Under the pieces are notes generated by a model. That model searched no databases. It saw only the letters and a list, made by a program, of their open reading frames with translations, and was not told where the DNA came from. 64,000 nucleotides of DNA from Oscillospiraceae bacterium (GTDB taxonomy: Bacteria; Bacillota; Clostridia; Oscillospirales; Acutalibacteraceae): positions 62,001 to 126,000 of the forward strand of contig CAJTCS010000008.1 of assembly GCA_910574995.1 (NCBI GenBank), given 5' to 3'. Each line of letters starts with the position of its first letter. Positions within the stretch are counted from its first letter, which is position 1. Shown one piece after another: positions 34,697-45,347 of this stretch. A program made the translations under genes and the position numbers.

Positions 34697-34736
34697 GAGG
34701 GATATACTTTTTCCATCTGAAAAAAGTATATCCCTC
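34697..34736. repeat. Perfect 16-bp inverted repeat at helicase break
   Basis: GAGGGATATACTTTTT and AAAAAGTATATCCCTC flank an 8-base spacer. One arm is helicase coding sequence (EGYTF) and the other is the incoming DNA. The T-run, short spacer and A-run resemble a Tn916/Tn1549-type joint. Confidence 0.7.
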
Positions 34737-37700
34737 CGGGGCTAATTCCATTGAAGTAACCGTCTCCCCAAACCGGCTGGCCCAGGAATCGAAATGTACC
34801 ATGCCCATCTTTTGCAGCGTTTCGTACTGCAAGTACCGCTGTACGGTGTACATCTCCGCAATGGAATTTGAAATGGGTGTGCCCGTGGCAAAGATAACGC
34901 CCTTGCTCCCCGTAAGCTCGTCCAGGTAGCGGGTCTTGGCAAACATATCGCTGGCCCGCTGGGACTCAGAGGCGGAAAGCCCCGCCACATTCTGCATTTT
35001 CGTTACAAAAAACAGGTTCTTAAAGGTATCGCTCTCGTCCACAAACAGCCTGTCCACGCCCAATTCCTCAAAGGAGATCACACTGTCTTTATGCTCATCT
35101 GCCCGCAGTTTTTCCAGCTTGGCTTCCAGGCTTTTCCGTGTGCGCTCCATAGCTTTTATGGTAAAACGCTCCCCGTTGCTCTCCTTGACGCGGGCGATAC
35201 CCTCGGCTATTTCGTCGATTTCCCTCTCTAAAAGCGCCTGCTGCCGCTGGGCGCTGACAGGTATTTTTTCAAACTGGGAGCAGCCGATAATGACGGCGTC
35301 ATAGTCCCCGGTGGCAATGCGGGCGCAGAATTTCTTGCGCCTGCTGGTTTCAAAATCCCGTTTGGTGGTGACAAGGATGTTTGCGCTGGGGTAGAGGGTG
35401 AGGAACGCACCGGCCCATTGCTGGGTTAAATGGTTTGGCACAACGATCATGGATTTATGGCACAGGCCGAGCCGCTTCATCTCCATAGCGGAGGCCGTCA
35501 TTTCAAAGGTTTTCCCGGCCCCCACACAATGGGCAAAGAGGGTGTTGCCGCCGTAAACTGCCCTGGCTATGGCATCCCGCTGGTGTTTTTCCAGGGTAAT
35601 GGCCGGGTTCATGCCCGCTAAAACAAGATGGTCCCCATTATATTCGCGGGGACGGATGCTGTTCATTTCGTCGTTATACTTGCGCACCAGCGCCTGGCGG
35701 CGGTCTGGGTCGCGGAAAACCCAGTCCTGGAATGCCAGCTTTATCAACTGCTGTTTTTCCTGGGCCAGCATGGTTTCCTTGGAATTGAGCACCCGCTTTT
35801 CCCTGCCGTCCGCGTCCTCCACCGTGTCATAAATACGGGTGGTGCGCAGGTTCAAGGCATCTTCCAGAAGTCTATAGGCGTTGGCGCGGCCGGTGCCATA
35901 GGTGGTGTAGGCCGGGATGTCTGTAAGCGGGATACTGGCTTTTCCGCTGATGCTCCATATCTCGGCCACGTCTGAATGGCTGACGTGTACATACTCCCGG
36001 ACGTGCCTTGGTGTTTCCAGCAGCTCCAGCATGAATTGCTCATAGTATTCCGGGTCTATCCAGGTAGCGCCCAGCCGCACGTCAATTTCCGAAGCGTCCA
36101 GGTCTTTCGGCTGGACAGCCGCAAGCGCGTCTGCATTGGCTTGGTAGCTGGGGTCGCTGGCAGCGGCAGCCTGCGCTTCTGCCAGCTTTTCCCGCACATT
36201 GCCGGAAAGATATTCGTCCGCTGTTACATATTGGGGCGGCTCCAGCAGCGGTACACGGAAAACCTGCCCCCGCAATTCCGTGATAATTTCATCCTCCGTC
36301 TTGCCCGTAAGCTGTGCCATAAAGGGGATATCCACCCTGGCCCGCTCCCCGATGGACACAGCCAGGGCCTCGGTGGCTGTGTCCACATGGGTGGTTTCCA
36401 TGTGGGGCTGGATAGTACGCTTTGTGAACATATCGGCTTTTCGCAGGAAATGCCCTTCATCGTCCAGCACTTCTAGGGCGCAGAGCAGGTAATAGCTGGA
36501 ATCCTGGGAGAAGGCCAGGCGGTTGCCCCGGTCGTTAATAAGCCCGAATTTTTTGGAAAAATCATCGTAAAGGGCGTTCAATTCCGCTTGGGTTTCACGG
36601 ATGCTCCCCTCGGAAATGAAGCCGTCCAACTGCTGGCCAATGAGTTTCTGCACACAGTCCCGCAGGCCCAACAGCCCCTTGACGCGCTGGGCGGTGGCCT
36701 TGCCCAAATCTTGCTTGACCATGATGGAATTTTGGCGGTAGTAAACATCCCCATTTTTAATTGTATACGAAAAGTTCTTCACATCCGGGCCGGCGGGCAG
36801 GGTTTCGATTGCGGCTTTGCCTTCCTCTAAATCCAACTCGGGCGGCTCGGCTTCCCGGTACTGCCCATGGATATGGGTGACGGCTTGCGCAAGCTGCTCT
36901 GACAAAACCGCATCGGGGAATGGGGCCACAGAATACTCCTGCCTGCCGTACTGGCTGCTGGTACTCTGTTCTGTGCCCAGCACCATGTGGGGGTTATCCA
37001 GGAAGTATTGGTTTATCTGAAAGCCCAGCGGGGTTTCCCCGGTCTGCACCCATGACGGGGTTTCCACCGCAGGGGACTCCCGCTTTTGCAGGAAAAGGAT
37101 GTCCTCGATAACCTCTGTGCCAGCGTTGGCTTTAAAGGTGCTGTTGGGCAGGCGGACAGCCCCCAACAGGTCGGCCCGTTCGGCAAGATATTTCCGTACC
37201 TTCGTGTCCTTGCTGTCTAGGGTGTACCGGGAGGTAAGGAAAGCCACCATACCGCCGGGGCGCACTTGGTCTAAAGCCTTGGCAAAAAAGTAATTGTGGA
37301 TGGAAAAACCCAGCCGGTTATAGGCTGGGTCGTGTACCTGATAATTCCCAAAGGGCACGTTGCCGATGGCCAGGTCGTAGAAATTGTGGCGGTCTGTGGT
37401 TTCAAACCCCGCAACCGTGATGTCGGCCTGGGGGTAAAGCTGCTTGGCGATCTGCCCGGTGATGCTGTCCAGCTCAACGCCATACAGCTTTGATTTGTTC
37501 ATGCTCTCCGGCAGGCAGCCAAAGAAGTTGCCCACACCCATAGACGGTTCCAGGATATTGCCACCCTGGAAGCCCATGTTCCCCAGCGCCTGGTACATGG
37601 CGCGGATAACTACAGGAATGGTGTAATGCGCGTTCAGTGTAGAGCCCCGCGCCGACGCGTATTCTTCTGGCGAAAGCAGCTCCCGTAGTTCCTTATACTC

Positions 37701-40618
37701 GTTGGCCCAGGCAGGCTTGGCTTCATCGAAAGCATCGGAAAGCCCGCCCCAGCCCACATATTTAGATAGTATAGCCTGTTCCTCTGGCATGGCCGGCCTG
37801 TTTTCCCCCTGTAACTGGCGCAAAAGGCGGATGGCGTCCACATTCATTTTATAGTGGGCTTTTGCGCCCCCCACACCCAGGTTATCATCCGTAATGCGGA
37901 AATTGTGCGCAGCGGTGGGCTTCTCCTGCTCCGGGAAGTAAATCTTTTCCACGATAATTTCAAAGGGCAGGTTGTTCTTTTCTGCCGGGTAAATGGCTTC
38001 TACGGTGGTGGTAAACTCAGGCGGTTTCTCCGCTGGCAGGGCGGCTTCCAGGGCAGGCTGTCCCTGCCCAAAGTCCCTTAAACCCTGCTGCCATAAACCG
38101 CGCAGGACGGACGCAACCGTTTCCCAGCTATAAGTGTGCTTGGTGTTGAATTTATTCAATAAATCAATCTCAAAGTAATCCTGGAAAGCAAAATAGTCGG
38201 CTTCCTCACCGGTTTCCAGGATGATTGTCTCTGACGAGCCTGCATAAATGCCAGAAAGGTTCGCCGCAATAGCCGTGTTGCCCTGCCCAAACCTGAGCCA
38301 ATCGGAAATAGCATCCTTATCCTGCTGGGAAATCATCCCTTCCTCACCGGCAAGGGCGTCCACCATGTCGGCCATGTCCGTTGTATCTGTGGCGGGAATG
38401 TAATCTGTTATATATCCGTTGCGCGCATCCTGGCGCAAAAGCCGCTCAAACGTCCTCTTATTTTCAGCGCGGGAGATGGGGTAGGCCAGTGCGGGGTCTT
38501 TCAGATGCACATCAAACAGGCCGATATCTTCAATGACAAAGGCGGTATCATCCAGGTAAACCGTGTCGCCCACCTTGTAGGCCGGGGTCTGGGGGTCGCG
38601 AGGTGAAGGGCGGGTAATAACCCCTTTTTCTTTCAATTCCCGTACTACGATAGGTGCAAGCCCATCTTCCTCAAAGTAGCACCAGCCGAAATCCTTCCCT
38701 CCACGGGCAAGGGTTTCAGAAGAAAGTAAACCAGGGGCATCCTGTTCCCGTATCAGGATGCCGCCATGTCCCGCTGTGCTGATTTTATACACGCCAGCCG
38801 CCAGCTCTCTGCTGGCCTGCACCTCACCCCAAGGGGAGTGTTCCCCCTCCTGGATACCCCAGGGCGGTTCTTCATCCGGGTAATCCGCTATGAAGCCTGG
38901 CTCATCCTCTATGGGTTCTTGGGCATCTGCTGCACCCAGCTCCATTTGGGCAGGCGCGGCACTGTCCTCTAAAGAGTGTGCCTGCCTTACCTGTTCCTGG
39001 GCCTTTTCATGGGGAAAATGCCCGAAAACACGCAGCCATTTTTTCTCCTGGAGGTCATAAACAGCAGCGCCCTCATACTGAAAACCATCATCCTCCATAG
39101 AGCCGTCAAGATACCTTTGGGCGATTTTTTCCGCTTCGGCTAAAGTGGGGTACTCCAATTTTTCGTCAAACCCATTTTCGAAATGGTGGTACACAACTAC
39201 CTGATAGCGGGGCTTTGTTTCCTGTTTGTCTGCGGAAAGCGCAGGGTATGTTTCCTCCCAAACATCCCGGTGCAGGCGGGCATGAAACTCCTGCATGTCA
39301 TAGTAGAACTTGGTAAACTGCAAGTCGCTGGCGGGTGCCGCAACCCTTTTTATGGCGGCATCGCACTCCAGGCGGGCGCTTGCTTCATCGGAATTGCGGC
39401 AGGCGTTGCGGTAGGCTGTGTCCTCCATCACAGCGGCCAGCACCATGGGCTTGTACTGCTCGTATAGTTCCCGGACAGTGGGGGCAGGGGTGGTCTCCTG
39501 CCCATCCGCTGCCGGTCCTTCCAGATACCGCCCCTCCAAAACCTCCTTATCCTCCGCAGAGAGGAAAGCATCCTTTTTGATCAGTTCCTCTATACGTTTT
39601 CGTACCGCGCCCCATTTCAGCTCTACCTTGGCATAAGGCTCCACAATATCGCCATGGCTGAATTCCACCCCTTTAGAGGTATAGACAATATTGTCATTAA
39701 CGCCATGGAAGCCGGAATACACCCCATGGATGCCTGACAGGTACTTTTCCCGTTCCTTTTTGTCCGGGTGCTGTTCAAAGAATTTGGCAATGCCCAGCCT
39801 GTAATCGTGCCGGTTGGCATCTTCCCGCAGCAGCTTGTCTATCTCATCCTGGGAAATAAAGAGCCGCCGCTGGGGGGTGAAGCCCTCGGCGGCGGTGAAT
39901 TTTATAGGCTCAAGCTGCAAGTCCTTTAAGCCCTGCAAAATCTCATCTGTCCTGTGGTAATGGAACCGTAACAGTTCCCGGTCGTGGGCATAAGCGGATA
40001 GGAAAGCGCCGCACTCGTCCACCAGCCTTTGCAGGCTTTCCGGCTCCTCCATCCACTCTTTCACTTTGGCTAATTTGTCATAATGCCCCAAAAAGCCCTG
40101 AAAGGCTTTTCCCAGCGTGGGGAAATACCTGCCCTGGGCGTCCTCCGCAATATCCCTTTGCAGGAAAACCAGGGCTTCCGCCACCCGGCCCCGCTCAAAG
40201 GGCCAGGCCCGGTATACCATAAACTGGCTGGCATACTCCCCTGCGTCCAGCAGTTCCCGGATACGGATTGCAGCCTGTTCCCAGGTCAAAGCTGTATCAA
40301 AATTGCCATGGGCGCTCTCACCGGGGGATATCAGCATCCCGGCTTCATCGTACCAGAGGGCGTATTTGCGCTCCCCCACATAGAGGCCAGCGCCGTTCTC
40401 CTTATAATGGGCCTGCAAAAACCGGACGTTTTCCTCCACTGGCTTATCCTTCATAAACTCCGCAATAATGCGCAGCCTGCTGCTGGGGTCGTTCGCGCCA
40501 ATACGTAGGGCCTCATCTATAACTGCCTGGGACAAACCGCTGCCACCAGCCTGGGGCGTGTTCACCAGCGGCGTAAACTCCGCCGCCCCAAAGAGGGAAA
40601 ACTGCCCAAACCCGTCCT

Positions 40619-40966
40619 CTAGCTGTACACCAGTTCCGCCAGGATCGTCTCCTCCGCCTGATGCTTCGCGTTGTTCATCAGCCCCGCCCACTTCATGGGG
40701 TCCCGGGCTTTCAGGCCCTCCGTTATCCCCATGGATTTCTGTAACTGGGGCATCAGCAATTCCAGCCGCTGGGCCGCTGTCTGGCCTATCTCCACCAAGT
40801 GCTGGCTCAACATCCCTTCCAGGATCAGCCGGTTGTACAGCACTGGCCTGTACTCTTTCAGATATGCCATCCGCAGCAGGCCGTACTTGCCCAGCGGCCG
40901 GGGCTGTTCCATCTCCAGCTCCGGGAGCAGGAAGCCCCCCTCCTGCCTGTACTGTATCCCTGCCAT
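40619..40966 (-). CDS. tnpV: TnpV-family transposon protein
   Basis: A 115-aa protein, MAGIQYRQEGGFLLPELEM then LGKYGLLRMAYLKEYRPVLY and GLKARDPMKWAGLMNNAKHQ, ending ILAELVY. This is the TnpV family, first noted on Tn4451-type elements; its role is unknown. It is entirely in another frame of the region where the helicase-methylase frame is low complexity, so the two either overlap or the helicase starts later. The ATG at 40966 follows GGGTACACATGG with a weak site. Confidence 0.8.
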   Translation of the reverse strand: MAGIQYRQEGGFLLPELEMEQPRPLGKYGLLRMAYLKEYRPVLYNRLILEGMLSQHLVEIGQTAAQRLELLMPQLQKSMGITEGLKARDPMKWAGLMNNAKHQAEETILAELVYS

Positions 40967-41088
40967 GTGTACCCCTTTCCGCGGGCTGCGCCCGCTCAAA
41001 ATTCTTGACCGTGATTTCTATCTGCCGCAAAATAGTTTCACTGTTCCGGCTTACCGCTGTGCCCAGGGCTGTAACGGCGGCTGGGGTG

Positions 41089-41553
41089 TTAACGCTCGAT
41101 TACTTCACAGGCCCTCTTTTCCCTGCTTCTGGACGCCTGCCCGCATATCTCTTTGAAGCAGTCCAGCGCCGCGTTTACCCTGGCCCACAGCACCCGGTTG
41201 GCGGCGGCTATCAGCGCCACAGACTGCACCTGCTGGTTTTGTACGCTGTCCTCTGCCTGCATCAACCGCTGGTATTCCGTGTCCTTCAACAGCACCAGGG
41301 CCTGCTCTGTGCCCAGATGGACGGCTTCCCTTAACCGCCGGTAGTTTTGCAAAAGCTTTTTGGTAGCCAGGTATTTGGCGTTTTTCATATCCTGATATTT
41401 CTTTTCAGCCACGGCGTTGGCCTTTTTCTCTGCGGCCCGCACCACCAGTTCCACTACAGATTCCGCCTGTCCCGCCGTCCACCCGGCGGTATCCGCCAGC
41501 AGGCTTACAGTTTCACGGTACTCGTTTTCCAGAACGGTATAATTATTTTTCAT
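41089..41553 (-). CDS. Helical conserved element protein
   Basis: A 154-aa, almost fully helical protein starting MKNNYTVLENEYRETVSLLA, with an Ala/Lys/Glu-rich coiled-coil middle (RAAEKKANAVAEKKYQDMKN). The start follows AAAGGAGAATC. It lies between repA and tnpV, 24 bases after repA. I do not recognise a family with known function; it may be a replication or partition accessory. Confidence 0.65.
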   Translation of the reverse strand: MKNNYTVLENEYRETVSLLADTAGWTAGQAESVVELVVRAAEKKANAVAEKKYQDMKNAKYLATKKLLQNYRRLREAVHLGTEQALVLLKDTEYQRLMQAEDSVQNQQVQSVALIAAANRVLWARVNAALDCFKEICGQASRSREKRACEVIER

Positions 41554-41577
41554 GGGGATTCTCCTTTGTCAATTTTG

Positions 41578-42486
41578 TTAATTTGCAAAATCGGCGCAAT
41601 ATTGCGCCTTTACGGCGGCGTTGTACCCGGCAGGCGCATTGAACAGCAGTGCCAGCAGGTAGTTGTGGGCATTGCGTACCGGTCCTGTCCGCCCCAGGGT
41701 GTCCAGGGCATAGGCGGCGTGTTCATACCCCACCGACCGCATACGGGCCTTGGCGAAACCAGCGGGGTAACTGTCCTGCCCTATGCGGACAACAGGCCCG
41801 CTGCGGCAAAGCACCTCCGTGATGAGGGACGCCACCTCATCGGCCAAATCCTGCCCATACTCCTGCCGCAGGATGGGGTACTCCACCTGGTCGCGCACAT
41901 TGGCGGCTGCTTCTTCCACGTCCTCCACTCCTTCCCGGAGGGAAGGGAGGTCAATATTTTCAAGGTCTTTATGTTCAAGTTCTATAGGGTCAACATTTTT
42001 AACCTCAAGAGGTAAAGGCCCTTGACTTCCAGAAGTCAAATTCTTTGTTTTCTGGAAATCAACTTTTTTAACCTCATGGGCCTTGCCCCCCTGGCTGTCC
42101 GGCCCCTGTGGACACTTCACCGAGGCAAAATCGTTTATGTAGATTTTTGACGGCTTGCCCTGGCCCTGCCGTACCTTCTCGATCAGGCCAATTTCTACAA
42201 GCTGCTTTGTCCACTTGATAACCGTAGGCCGCGAACGGTGCATCTGCTTCTGCATCTGCTCCACAGTATAAATGATGAAAAAGCGGCCGTTCCCGTCCAT
42301 GAATTTCCCTGCGTTTTGGGCCGACAGGCCGGCCCGTTCCAGCATAAAGCAGTAAAGGATTTTCGCCCCCTCATCCAGAGGGGCATAGCTGCTGTTTTCC
42401 AGCAGCAGCTTGGGCACCTCCAAGTACCGGAACCCCCGCGCCGCCTGGGGCCGGAGAGGGGCCAGGTCGAGTTTTGTCGTCTCCAT
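41578..42486 (-). CDS. RepA-type replication initiator
   Basis: A 302-aa protein with the RepA N-terminal winged-helix domain (YLEVPKLLLENSSYAPLDEG, MQKQMHRSRPTVIKWTKQLV) and a C-terminal DUF6017-like domain (RMRSVGYEHAAYALDTLG, NAHNYLLALLFNAP). A charged linker with EVKNVDPIELEHKDLENIDL joins them. With ParA and ParB it forms a plasmid-type maintenance module, so the element probably replicates after excision. Two bases separate it from the HEAT-like gene upstream. No iterons were recognised. Confidence 0.85.
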   Translation of the reverse strand: METTKLDLAPLRPQAARGFRYLEVPKLLLENSSYAPLDEGAKILYCFMLERAGLSAQNAGKFMDGNGRFFIIYTVEQMQKQMHRSRPTVIKWTKQLVEIGLIEKVRQGQGKPSKIYINDFASVKCPQGPDSQGGKAHEVKKVDFQKTKNLTSGSQGPLPLEVKNVDPIELEHKDLENIDLPSLREGVEDVEEAAANVRDQVEYPILRQEYGQDLADEVASLITEVLCRSGPVVRIGQDSYPAGFAKARMRSVGYEHAAYALDTLGRTGPVRNAHNYLLALLFNAPAGYNAAVKAQYCADFAN

Positions 42487-42488
42487 TT

Positions 42489-43193
42489 TTAACGCTCCAT
42501 TTCCACATGTTTTCTTGAACGGAACAGCCCGCCAAGCAAGGCCTTTTTCACCTTGCCCAATTCCTCAACCCTGGCCTGGATATTCCACCGCATGAGGAAG
42601 CTGCCCGTGTCCCTGTCCTTTCTGATAGCGTCCAAAAACCGCCGGCATTGGGCCATGCCACCGTACATGGCGGCGGTATACTGTACCTCCCTGTCCGGGT
42701 ATATTTCCAGCTTCTTTATACATCCAGGGCTGAGATAGGGGATCACCTGTTTCAGCGTTTCCGGCAAATGCCACGCAAGCTCCAGCACCCTCCGTTTTGT
42801 AGCGGCGCTGCCCCATTTCGCAATTTCCATAAGCACCTCTGTGTCCGTTTCCCAGCCCTTTACGGCGGCTGTGCGGACCTTGTCCGTACCGTACCGGGCC
42901 AGGTATTTGCGCACCACTGGCTCCGGGTCTGTAAGCATTTTTAACTGTGTGGCTTCATCTGCCCGGCAGGCCACAGCCCCCCGGACAGACACATCCCTGT
43001 CCTTATAGAGCGCGGCCCATTCCCGTTCCCCGCCGTAAAGGGCGGCGGCTATTTTCTCCCTGTACCCGCCCCGGCACCAGGCGGCAAGGGTATCCCGCCG
43101 GAATTCCTCATCCGATATGGGCAGGTAGCCCGGCTTCTCCGGGAAGGGGGATACCTCGAAGCCGCATATGTTTTCATTACAAGCAGGGGTCAT
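42489..43193 (-). CDS. HEAT-like repeat protein on the element
   Basis: A 234-aa helical protein starting MTPACNENICGFEVSP at 43193 after GAAGGAGGG. Repeated helices (DRDVSVRGAVACR, DPEPVVRKYLARYGTDKV, KWGSAATKRRVLELAW) look like degenerate HEAT or DUF-type repeats. It is coupled to repA, 2 bases apart, and overlaps the next upstream gene by 17 bases. Similar proteins occur on Clostridia elements; function is unknown. Confidence 0.6.
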   Translation of the reverse strand: MTPACNENICGFEVSPFPEKPGYLPISDEEFRRDTLAAWCRGGYREKIAAALYGGEREWAALYKDRDVSVRGAVACRADEATQLKMLTDPEPVVRKYLARYGTDKVRTAAVKGWETDTEVLMEIAKWGSAATKRRVLELAWHLPETLKQVIPYLSPGCIKKLEIYPDREVQYTAAMYGGMAQCRRFLDAIRKDRDTGSFLMRWNIQARVEELGKVKKALLGGLFRSRKHVEMER

Positions 43194-43452
43194 CTGGTTT
43201 TTCCCTCCTTCTCCGGGCATTTTCCTGCTTCTTCATGCAAAATACCAGTTCTTGATTTGCCCGGCTTAGCAAGTCCTTCATAGCCAAAAGCGGATCGGAA
43301 AAATAGTGCCCCCAGAAATAGTCCGTGCCGTTTTTGCAGGCCCAGGTCACAAACTGTGAGGGGGCCTTGCTGTGTACCCCCATTACAAACTCCGTCTCAC
43401 CAACGTGGACAGAATCTGTAAGGATATAACCCGCGTTTATCCTTATACTCAT
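43177..43452 (-). CDS. Small conserved element protein
   Basis: A 91-aa protein, MSIRINAGYILTDSVHVGET then PSQFVTWACKNGTDYFWGHY. The start follows TGGAGGTGC. It is part of the tightly packed minus-strand series between parA and repA, with 2 bases to the next gene. No function recognised. Confidence 0.65.
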   Translation of the reverse strand: MSIRINAGYILTDSVHVGETEFVMGVHSKAPSQFVTWACKNGTDYFWGHYFSDPLLAMKDLLSRANQELVFCMKKQENARRRREKPDDPCL

Positions 43453-43454
43453 AG

Positions 43455-43691
43455 CTAAAGCACCTCCATCTGATTTTTTCTTCTTTCCCCGCGCCGCAGG
43501 AAATCCAGCCCTTGATGGCGCAGGCTGGCTTCTATTTCTTTCCAGTTTTCTATTTGCTCTTTCAGCATCCTGTCATGGCTTTCCCTGTATTCCCGCCTTA
43601 GCTGGGCAACCTTTCCGCCTATGGTATCCGCTTGGGCCAGGTATTCCCGGCCCATGGCGGTAAAATCCAGAGGCCCAATATGCCCGTTCAT
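43455..43691 (-). CDS. Small helical element protein
   Basis: A 78-aa protein starting MNGHIGPLDFTAMGREYLAQ, mainly one amphipathic helix rich in Arg and Glu (LRREYRESHDRMLKEQIENW). Its ATG overlaps the stop of the cysteine-rich gene by 4 bases, a coupling signal. The frame is open up to 43919 but that part is antisense-like. Function unknown. Confidence 0.6.
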   Translation of the reverse strand: MNGHIGPLDFTAMGREYLAQADTIGGKVAQLRREYRESHDRMLKEQIENWKEIEASLRHQGLDFLRRGERRKNQMEVL

Positions 43692-43879
43692 GCGCCCACC
43701 CCCAGCTTGACATACAGCTCCAGCAGCCTGGGCCGGGTGCAATGGCACTCCTTGACAGCCGCCCGCACGTTGCCCTTTGTAACGCGCCGCCTCCCTGGCA
43801 GGCCGCAGTAATGAGGATAGTGGACGCTGAAAAACGGGCAGTCCGGGCAGTTGCAAGGTTTGTTTATACGTTCTGGCAT
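43688..43879 (-). CDS. Small cysteine-rich protein
   Basis: A 63-aa protein, MPERINKPCNCPDCPFFSVH then YCGLPGRRRV and ECHCTRPRLLELY. Six cysteines (CNCPDC, C, CHC) suggest one or two metal sites. The ATG at 43879 follows AGGAG. It is within the parA-repA series; a DNA- or RNA-binding role is only a guess. Confidence 0.6.
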   Translation of the reverse strand: MPERINKPCNCPDCPFFSVHYPHYCGLPGRRRVTKGNVRAAVKECHCTRPRLLELYVKLGVGA

Positions 43880-43960
43880 TTTCAATCACTCCTGTTTTTT
43901 GGTATAAAAAAAGCCCCAATCACACAAAGTAATTGGGGCCAAAATAGTGCCGGCTATATT

Positions 43961-44413
43961 CTATTGTAAAGGGCTGATTGTCTGGTAAACAGCTTGTATG
44001 TGCTTTATCCAGCAGGCTGTATCCGCCTTGTGCCTAAGATACAAGCCATGTGCAGGCTCTTGCACCCGGCGCAGCACACGCAGAAGCCAGGAAACGTCCT
44101 CTGGTAAAATGGTAATCCCAAGGATTTTATGCGTTACATATTTCATGCGCAAAGGGTCCAGCGCCGTGACGCAAACGCGCCCGGTTTGGAAAAACTCAGC
44201 CACAAGTTCCGCAATCAGCACACGGGCCGCGTCAAAATAGGTGGGGTAGAGATATTTCAAGCCGTCCGGGGAAAGGTCATTGACAAGGTATCCCTTCAAG
44301 ATTATAATGGATTGTGCAACATCTAAGGTGTGAAAGGACAGCTTTTCGTAAAGGGCGTCCTGGAAATCCTGCCCTAAAGGCGAGGCTTTCACACGGACAA
44401 GTTTCTCATTCAT
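43961..44413 (-). CDS. Conserved element protein after ParB
   Basis: A 150-aa protein starting MNEKLVRVKASPLGQDFQDA; helical, with HTLDVAQSIIILKGYLVNDL and AARVLIAELVAEFFQTGRV. It overlaps the parB end by 8 bases and so is translated with it. No motif recognised; location suggests a segregation accessory. Confidence 0.6.
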   Translation of the reverse strand: MNEKLVRVKASPLGQDFQDALYEKLSFHTLDVAQSIIILKGYLVNDLSPDGLKYLYPTYFDAARVLIAELVAEFFQTGRVCVTALDPLRMKYVTHKILGITILPEDVSWLLRVLRRVQEPAHGLYLRHKADTACWIKHIQAVYQTISPLQ

Positions 44414-45347
44414 TTTGGTCAACTGCGCCCACTCCTTTTTGCTGGGATTTCCACGTTTCCAAAAGGGAGAAAATAACGTCCTCCATCTGCTTTTGGGTGT
44501 ATGACTGGGGGAAATACTGCTTCAACCTGTCTTTTTTCAACGTAACCTGTACCGCCGCAGGCTTCCTGTCTGCCAGCACAGCGTCCATGACAGCGGCGGT
44601 TAGCTGCCCATCCTGGCTATACGCCTTTAGGCGCTGGGCTTGTTCCAAGGTGGGCGTAACACCCAATCTGCCCATTACTTCCAGCAGTAAGGCTTGTTCC
44701 TCCTGGGTCAAGTAGGACAGCTCCACAGCAGGGCGCAGCACCAGCTTGTTTTCATCCACCATCTGGAGCAGGGCCGGGAGCAGGTAGGTCAAGCGGATAT
44801 AGCGGCGTATCTGGTCTTGGCTTTCGCCTACCTGTTGGGCCAGGATACTCCGTGATTTTTGCCCGCTAAAATTGTGTGCCACTGGCACACAATTTTTCTT
44901 GCTCGGCCTGCCAGCCTTACGCTTCATAGCTCCCAACTTCATCCTGTACGCAAATGCTTTCTCACTGGGCAAAATCTTCTCCCGCTGGAGGTTGCTGTCC
45001 ACCATAATCAAAATGGCTTCGTCATCGTCCAACTCTCGCACAAGCACGGGCATGGTGGCAAGCCCCGCCAGTTCGCAGGCCCTTTTACGCCGGTGTCCGG
45101 AAACCAGCTCATAGCCGCCCTCCGGCCTGGGCCGCACGATGCCAGGGACAAGCACTCCGTGTTGGGCCACGCTATCGGCTAATTCCTGCATCTTCTCATC
45201 GTCCGTAACGTGGAAGGGGTGGTTTTTGAACGGGTGCAGATCTGACAGCGGGATTTCTTGAAATGGTTCCCCGGCGGTCTGGCCCTGGCTGACCCCAAAG
45301 AAATCGTCCAGGCTGGCAAGCTGAATTTTCCCCGCGCTGCCCCTCAT
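44406..45347 (-). CDS. parB: ParB partition protein
   Basis: A 313-aa ParB/Spo0J-type protein. The N-terminal CTPase/nuclease-fold has IPLSDLHPFKNHPFHV, HGVLVPGIVRPRPEGGYELV and SGHRRKRACELAG. The middle HTH is around LAQQVGESQDQIRRYIRLTYL, and a C-terminal domain would dimerise. It overlaps parA by 4 bases. It would bind parS sites on the element and work with ParA; I found no clear parS palindrome in the window. Confidence 0.92.
   Translation of the reverse strand: MRGSAGKIQLASLDDFFGVSQGQTAGEPFQEIPLSDLHPFKNHPFHVTDDEKMQELADSVAQHGVLVPGIVRPRPEGGYELVSGHRRKRACELAGLATMPVLVRELDDDEAILIMVDSNLQREKILPSEKAFAYRMKLGAMKRKAGRPSKKNCVPVAHNFSGQKSRSILAQQVGESQDQIRRYIRLTYLLPALLQMVDENKLVLRPAVELSYLTQEEQALLLEVMGRLGVTPTLEQAQRLKAYSQDGQLTAAVMDAVLADRKPAAVQVTLKKDRLKQYFPQSYTQKQMEDVIFSLLETWKSQQKGVGAVDQNE

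Larger units (their letters stand above)
34686..41030 (-). pseudogene. Giant helicase-methylase (SNF2/N6-MTase), 3' cut
   Basis: About 2,100 codons of a protein that is normally near 2,800 aa. A low-complexity N-terminus is followed by helical repeats (SQAVIDEALRIGANDPSSRL). The adenine methylase core has EPSMGVGNFF near residue 1160 and NVPFGNYQ near 1227. The helicase has GAGKTFEMTASAM near 1842 and the DESD box near 1995. It ends in ELAPEGYTF and then foreign codons (FRWKKYIPLNL), so the second helicase lobe is lost. Start is uncertain: the frame opens with TTG at 41030 and overlaps the TnpV gene for about 350 bases. The family is a hallmark of large Firmicutes conjugative elements and phages, possibly protecting transferred DNA. 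Confidence 0.85.
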
